A DNA stretch of 64,000 bases from Brassica napus (lineage: Eukaryota > Streptophyta > Magnoliopsida > Brassicales > Brassicaceae): the NCBI RefSeq assembly GCF_020379485.1, contig NC_063439.1:24800098-24864097 (forward strand), read 5' to 3'. Positions within the stretch are counted from its first letter, which is position 1, and each line of letters starts with the position of its first letter. Shown piece by piece: positions 58,614 through 64,000 of the stretch. The notes beneath the pieces were generated by a model. The model saw only the letters and a list, made by a program, of their open reading frames with translations, did not search any database and was not told the origin of the DNA. A program made the position numbers and the translations under genes.

Positions 58614-59260
58614 GACTTATTCTTAGGTCTATCCTCTAAGGTGAACCTAGAGGTTCACCAACTAATAAGATTGTTTTATTTTATATTCGATATCTTTTAA
58701 AAAAGGAAACAAAATATGATCAAATTATATTATGTTTTTAAAATTAAAAGGTAAAAAAAAATAGTAATAATTATAAAAAAAAATATTTTACGTCGTCGGC
58801 ATAACATTAAACCCTAAACCCTAAATTCTAATCCCTAAACCCTTAATCCTAAACCCTAAACCCTTGGATAAACTCTAAATTCTAGGATAAATCATAAACT
58901 CTAGGATAAATCCTAAACTCTAAATCAAAATCACTATACACTAAAACATTCAAGCGTTTAGGGTTTAGGGTTTTAGTGTTTTTTATTTAGAGTTTAGGGT
59001 TTACCCAAGGGTTTAGGGTTTACCCAAGGGTTTAGGGTTTATCCAAGAGTTTAGGGTTTAGGATGTAGGGTTTAGGGTTTAGTGTTTTGTTGTGAACATT
59101 AAAAATATTTTTTTTTTAATTCCTTTTTCTGTAACTATTATTTTTTTTTACTTTTTTATTTTAAAAACATAATATAATTTGAGAATATTTTGTTTCTTTT
59201 TTTAAAAGATATCGAATTAGAAATAATGAAAACCTATTGGTTGGTGAACCCAAGAATGAC
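58614..59260. mobile_element. Palindromic long-TIR element with telomere-like arms, copy 3
   Basis: 647 bp, with left end GACTTATTCTTAGGTC and reversed right end GTCATTCTTGGGTTCACC. The right end lacks about 25 bp present in the other copies. Flanks TTTTTTTAT (58605-58613) and TTTTCTTTT (59261-59269) agree at 7 of 9 bases. CCCTAAACCCTTGGAT-type units fill the left arm and their complement the right arm. Confidence 0.8.
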
Positions 59261-59269
59261 TTTTCTTTT

Positions 59270-60541
59270 ATTACTCTTAACTGCAAAATAAACAAAAACA
59301 AAATAGAGTAAGGAAAGATGATCAATTTAAGAAACAACGATCTTGGAAGAAAAAAACGTGATAAAAGTTAGCCAATGACAGAGTAGAAAATTCGATTATC
59401 TTTAACCAATCCGCAATAGCAGAATCACAGTGGATTGATCCCTAATTTTGGATACTCATGCGTCAAAATTAATAATCCCCACCAAACAAGATAATCCATT
59501 CTAAATTAACAGAGTCAAAAATAAAATAAAAGAAGCTTTTCTTTCACATTTGTTCAGTGAAAGTATCGATACTGCAGCCTGCGATCACAGAAAACAATTC
59601 CAAAAGAGCGAAGAACATACGATCATTTAACGAAACAGACACTATTACACAGTTTTGGTCGTGTCTGACTTTTAGTGACAGCAGAATTAGACAAAACACA
59701 GAAACTCATAAAAGGTTGATCACCATTCGCAACGGAGCAGAAAAGAATTCTCCTTGAGCTTCTCGAGATCTTCTTACAGCTTTCGAAATCAAGAACTGGT
59801 CCACGCTTCGTCGAAATTACTGCAAGGAACCGGCAAAATCAGCAGCCGTTGGTGCAAGTTAAAATTGAACACTCGTCATTTCGTGTAGTCAATATGCAAG
59901 GCCCAGTAAGAACTTAATTTGGGCCTTTCATTCAGCCCCATTTAAATTAGGCATGACATACACATGTCGGGGACTGTTAAGCTAACCACGTGGCATCCAG
60001 ATAGGATATAACATTATGATAACCACAGATTAAGGAATCTAAGATTTAGTGATAAGAATCACGCATCAAGAGATGTTATGTTTATCCTAAGTTTTTTTCT
60101 TTAATTTTTGGGTCATCTTTTTAATTAAACATAGCATAAACAGTAATTCAAGGTTAATATTAGCTTGAATAAAAGCTTTTTAATTGTTTAAATTTGAATG
60201 TAAACAATAAAGTTACACACCTTCCAAATCGTAATTTTAGAATTTGATCCGGATTAAACCACTAATCTCATTAACAACGAATGAAAATATGGAATATTCT
60301 CTTAATAACTTTCCCCTTTCTACAAACGGCGTCGTAACGTCTCCTGAATTGTGCCAATCAAAATATAACCAAAAAAACAAAAAATTAAAAAATTCGACTT
60401 GGATTTTGAAATTATTCTTTTTTTTTATAAAAGGAAAAAAAAAACTCAGATCTTTTCTAGTTCCTGAGAGAGTTTTCAACATCGAAACAAAAATCCTTTA
60501 ATTATTAATTTGCCTGATTTTCTGCAGCAGCCTGAGAAACG
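59270..60541. promoter_or_regulatory. Upstream region of SGF29A
   Basis: Spacer and promoter without a gene. Site II-like motifs AGGCCCAG (59898) and TGGGCC (59919) lie about 600-650 bases upstream of the ATG. The 60 bases before the ATG (TTTTCTGCAGCAGCCTGAG) could hold a leader acceptor. Nothing else recognised. Confidence 0.4.
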
Positions 60542-63230
60542 ATGTCGTCATCGCCGGACATTGCCGGAATTCTGGAAAACACGAAGGAGCTTGATCGGTT
60601 AAGGAAGGAACAAGAGGAAGTTCTTGTCGAGATCAATAAGATGCATAAGAAGCTTCAAGCTAGTATGTCTTTTCTTCTGCTTTCGATCTTCATTGATTTC
60701 AATTATTATCCTTGATTGTGTTAAAAAAAAATTAGTTTTTTATTCTAAATCGTTTGTGTGTTTAGATCTTTGGAGTAATTGACCAAGAATAATGTTATAT
60801 AATTCCATAGTAGATCAATTACATATCATCTGCCCAAGAAACCAAATAGTAAGAGACTTAATCTCATTAATGTAAGAGAATGGTCTAACTTTATGTTTCC
60901 ATGGAAGAAAGGATTTAGATTTAGCCAAGTTCCTTTAACAGTTTTCTGACATTTATTATTTGTCAATGTCTCTTAAACTTGTTTGGAGAGTTTTCATTTT
61001 CTCAAAACTAAACCTTGATATAGTAACCAGAAAGTATTCACACAGTGTGGTTATGGTAAATAGGCAATCTAAATCCCATTTCCGAATATTAGACCGAAAA
61101 AAATCTAATATATAAGTCTGGTCCAACTCTATTTAGTACGAGGCCGGAAAAGCCTTCACAAGAACAAATCCGTAAGGGCTTTTAGGCCCAAACGGACAAT
61201 ATCATAATAAGCGAGGGGTTTGGACATATGTTTCCGTCATATATTATGGAAACAAACTAATGAGAATCTGAAGCTTTTTTTCATAGTAGAGTCATACAGG
61301 GTGAATTTTTTTTTTTTGAATTATACAGAGGTATCCTGGTCCCACTTAGCGATGCCGAAATATTAATTCCCTAGTGGCCGGGATTCGGTAGCTTCACCGT
61401 ATTGGGATTTTGCCCTCGTTTACAGGGTGAAATCTTATTTCAGCTAAGATAACTTAGAGGACTTAGTGTGACTCTTTATAGCTGAGATTTGCTTTCCGTT
61501 GCACATATATCCACATTTGGCTGTATCAGATATATTTAGCTATATGGATTAAGGCAATTAATGGAGTCACAAACAATCTCTTTTATGTTTGTTTATGGAA
61601 CTTTAGTGAGCTTTATTAGCCTTCAAAGTTCATCTTTAAGTTCATCTATTTTATGGAGGTTATTATGCTCATCCGATTGGTAACATTATCTGCCTTATTG
61701 TGTTCAAAATGCAGCGCCTGAGGTAGTTGAGAAGCCTGGTGATACTTCATTGTCAAAGCTTAAAATTTTGTACATTCAAGCCAAAGAGCTTTCAGAAAGT
61801 GAAGTAACGTAAGCCACATCCCTTCATCATTTTCTTTTCATTGTTACCATCCACGAGTTTGATTGAGTTAGAGAGTGATGATACAACTAAATGACTATTT
61901 TCTGAACTTATCTTGGTTTTATAACACTAATAATCTTATACCTTTGTGTTTAACGCAGTGTTTCAAACATTCTGCTCACTCAGTTGGATTCCCTGCTTCC
62001 ATCTGGACCAACGGGGCAACAACGCAGAAAACTAGGTATACTTCGATTACCATTTAGACCTTTTGGATAGTCCTTTGTTGTTTGATCTTTGAGCTACATT
62101 ATTCTTGTGAGAAAGCAAAGACTTGAATACTCTTTTTGAGTCTCAAACTTCTCCAATGATTTTCATATATATAAGAGTGATTAAGATTTTTCCGATGCTT
62201 GTAATGATATCACATAAGTGGCAGAAGGCAACGATCAGAAGAGGAAGAGAATGAAAGTGGAATCAGATGTACAAAGGGTTTCTCCTTCCGTGAGAAACCA
62301 AATCGAGGCTTATGCCAGTCTAAGGGGTGAACAGGTACCAACAAAGAGCTACTTCTCTTCTCTGAGTTGATTCTCTAAATCCAAAAAAAAAAATGTTCAT
62401 ATAATGGACATCTGTTTCATGTAGGTTGCTGCAAGAGTCACAGCTGATGACGCCGAGAAGGATGAATGGTTTGTGGTGAAAGTGATTCACTTCGATAGAG
62501 AAACAAAAGAGTAAGCTTAGACCCTTTTAATACGAATCCCACATTCTTTAAAGATAAGATAAGTCTTCTTATATGTGAATAAAACCGATACGTGGATCTA
62601 AAAAACAGCTTAAACTTTTGTCACAGAGTTGAAGTACTTGATGAAGAGCCAGGAGATGATGAAGAAGGAGGTGGCCAGAGGTAATTAATTAAGGCGCTCA
62701 TAATGAAAACTTTCTTTTGCAGTGTCATTTTGACTAAGTCGCTGATTATTTTTTTTCTTGTAATGTTGTAGGACGTATAAACTATCAATGTCATGTATAT
62801 TACCGTTTCCAAAAAGGAATGACCCTTCAACCACACAAGAGTTTCTACCAGGGAAACCTGTCTTAGCTGTGTATCCAGGAACCACGGCGCTTTACAAGGC
62901 GACTGTAATAAGTACTCCACGAAAGGTTAGTTGTGTTGTTGTTTCCACACCATTTCAATCTCGCTTCATCAAGAAACTAACTTCTAAATACTCAAAACCT
63001 GCATGTTGCATATCCGGTTCCAGAGGAAGTCTGACGAGTAAGTTTCTCCACACCTTTGCTCATATCCATCATAAACTAATTTAAGCATCATAAGAGCTTA
63101 ATTATGATAAACTTGTGATGGCACCAGGTACTTGCTGGAATTCGATGACGACGAAGAAGACGGAGCATTGCCACAAAGAACAGTGCCTTTCCATAAAGTG
63201 GTAGCTTTACCAGAAGGCCATCGCCAGTGA
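60542..63230 (+). CDS. SGF29A: SGF29A, SAGA-associated tandem Tudor histone reader
   Basis: Nine exons (60542-60662, 61715-61808, 61959-62035, 62225-62334, 62425-62510, 62627-62680, 62772-62925, 63024-63037, 63128-63230) close in frame at 270 residues, the usual length. Residues 1-40 form a helical N-terminus (LDRLRKEQEEVLVEINKMHK). A basic linker follows (GNDQKRKRMK). The C-terminal half is the SGF29 tandem Tudor domain: GEQVAARVTADDAEKDEWFV, IHFDRETKEVEVLDEEPGDD, FLPGKPVLAVYPGTTALYKA and EYLLEFDDDEEDGALPQRTV. SGF29 binds H3K4me2/3 and recruits the GCN5 histone acetyltransferase module. Exon 8 is only 14 nt. Intron 1 contains a SINE insertion. Confidence 0.95.
61306..61421 (-). mobile_element. 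SINE in SGF29A intron 1
   Basis: A 116-bp insertion with poly-A on the reverse strand (T-run at 61306-61317) and a perfect 10-bp duplication ACAGGGTGAA (61296-61305 and 61422-61431). Reversed, it reads CCCAATACGGTGAAGCTACC, GAATCCCGGCCAC, related to the SINE at 46973-47181. The A-box part is missing, so it is 5'-truncated. Confidence 0.75.
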
Positions 63231-64000
63231 TGTCAGATGGGTAAATGTGAGACTCTCCATGTATGTTTCTTTGAGGCCAAAGCAAAACTTAAAGGTTTGT
63301 TGTCTTAGTTTGTGTTGAAAAGAGATCAATTTGAAGAATAAAGAGGTAACTTGGTCTTTTTTTCTATTCAGTTCGTGATAAAGCTACTCTAGTTTAACGT
63401 AATAGATGAGTGTATATAAATGTGTGTGGGTATTTATATCATGTCGAGACACAGTGTTGAACACAAAAGAAACTCTGTTTTGTTCGTGTGAAATTTACTT
63501 TTACAAGTTTTGGGGTTTAAAATGCAAACTTTAAGAGGGTGAAGGACATTGATAGTTCAAATGAAGAGTGAGCTGTAAACTCGTTATTGTCCAGACTCAA
63601 CAGAGCCCCATTGCTTCTGCGTCTAGAAGAGGATATGTTTTCGCTCCACACCACCCTATAACACTCCCTATCTCGTCCCTGAGTATCTATCCTACGCTAC
63701 ATTAGTGACCCATTCACTCGCAACTTTATTGAACAACCAAAGGGAAGTTCACAGAGCAAAAGCATATGATCTTGAAGCTCCCAAACTCTCTAAAACGTGA
63801 GACCAAGCTCAAATCCAGATGCAACAACGGCATGAGATACTACAACTGATCTCGGATCCTTTTATATAGCCCAAGGTCCGTTGAAAAACTGACTCCATTA
63901 ACCAATCAAAGCTAAGCGACACATCAGCACATGTTTATACCAGCTCATCACCTCCAAGCTTCCTTTTGTTTACTATCCAGTGCATATCAGCCTCACTTAG
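63231..64000. other. 3' flank of SGF29A to the window end
   Basis: 3' untranslated region followed by spacer. No second gene could be supported. Confidence 0.5.

Noticed and set aside
59557..59757. 66-codon forward open frame upstream of SGF29A
   Set aside because: No family similarity, no splice context, amino-acid composition like spacer sequence.
61080..61250. GGCCCAAACGGACAATATC-like sequence as an LTR fragment in SGF29A intron 1
   Set aside because: Resembles LTR-flank sequence seen in Brassica spacers, but neither boundaries nor primer-binding site could be found.
1..64000. A prokaryote-like defence, biosynthetic or phage system
   Set aside because: All recognisable genes are spliced plant genes or plant transposons; I found no operon-like cluster or foreign gene block.

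Overview
This is nuclear DNA from a flowering plant of the mustard family (Brassicaceae), probably of Brassica or Raphanus type. The genes have many GT-AG introns, the spacers are AT-rich and full of transposon remains, and one gene block has the same content and order (reversed) as the Arabidopsis chromosome 3 interval I recall as At3g27460 to At3g27580. That synteny comes from memory of the protein families, not from a search.

Layout: 1-1316 (-) is a 3'-truncated CYP96A cytochrome P450. About 1.3-10.5 kb is a transposon-rich spacer with a Tourist-like MITE, a long palindromic element, a decayed Copia element, a broken DC1 gene and a 5'-truncated Helitron carrying a nested hAT-like element. 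From 10.8 to 28.3 kb runs the compact gene block: AGC kinase D6PKL3 (+), a sucrase/ferredoxin-like protein (+), kinase ATN1 (+), tRNA-Asp(GTC) (-), a CRM-domain protein (+) and a GT17 glycosyltransferase (-). From 28.3 to 34.3 kb there is a second transposon cluster (a Helitron with a nested element, and a LINE 3' end). From 34.3 to 45 kb lie the golgin GC6 (+), a frameshifted DC1 gene (+), a duplicated GC6/neighbour 3'-end region and a small conserved unknown gene (-). From 45 to 59.3 kb there are two small Helitrons, a SINE, an intact CYP709B P450 (-), a second palindromic element, a 2.1-kb Helitron with captured gene pieces, DC1 remnants, a broken DUF707 gene (-) and a third palindromic element. 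From 60.5 to 63.2 kb is SGF29A (+), a chromatin reader of the SAGA complex.

The genes do not form a pathway. They are an ordinary eukaryotic syntenic block: signalling kinases, a mitochondrial candidate RNA-splicing factor, Golgi and glycan proteins, and a histone reader. The changes relative to the remembered Arabidopsis order are concentrated in the DC1/DUF707 interval, which has been broken, duplicated and invaded by P450, Helitron and palindromic elements.

I see no prokaryote-style defence or biosynthetic system. The most unusual material is (a) a family of three near-complete palindromes of about 650-810 bp with telomere-like CCCTAAA-rich arms and 9-bp target duplications, and (b) an intron of the D6PKL3 gene made almost wholly of a 60-bp minisatellite. 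Many insertions could be delimited to the base by their target-site duplications. Exon boundaries were placed by hand from frame and GT-AG rules. The reading frame closes for every gene described as intact.
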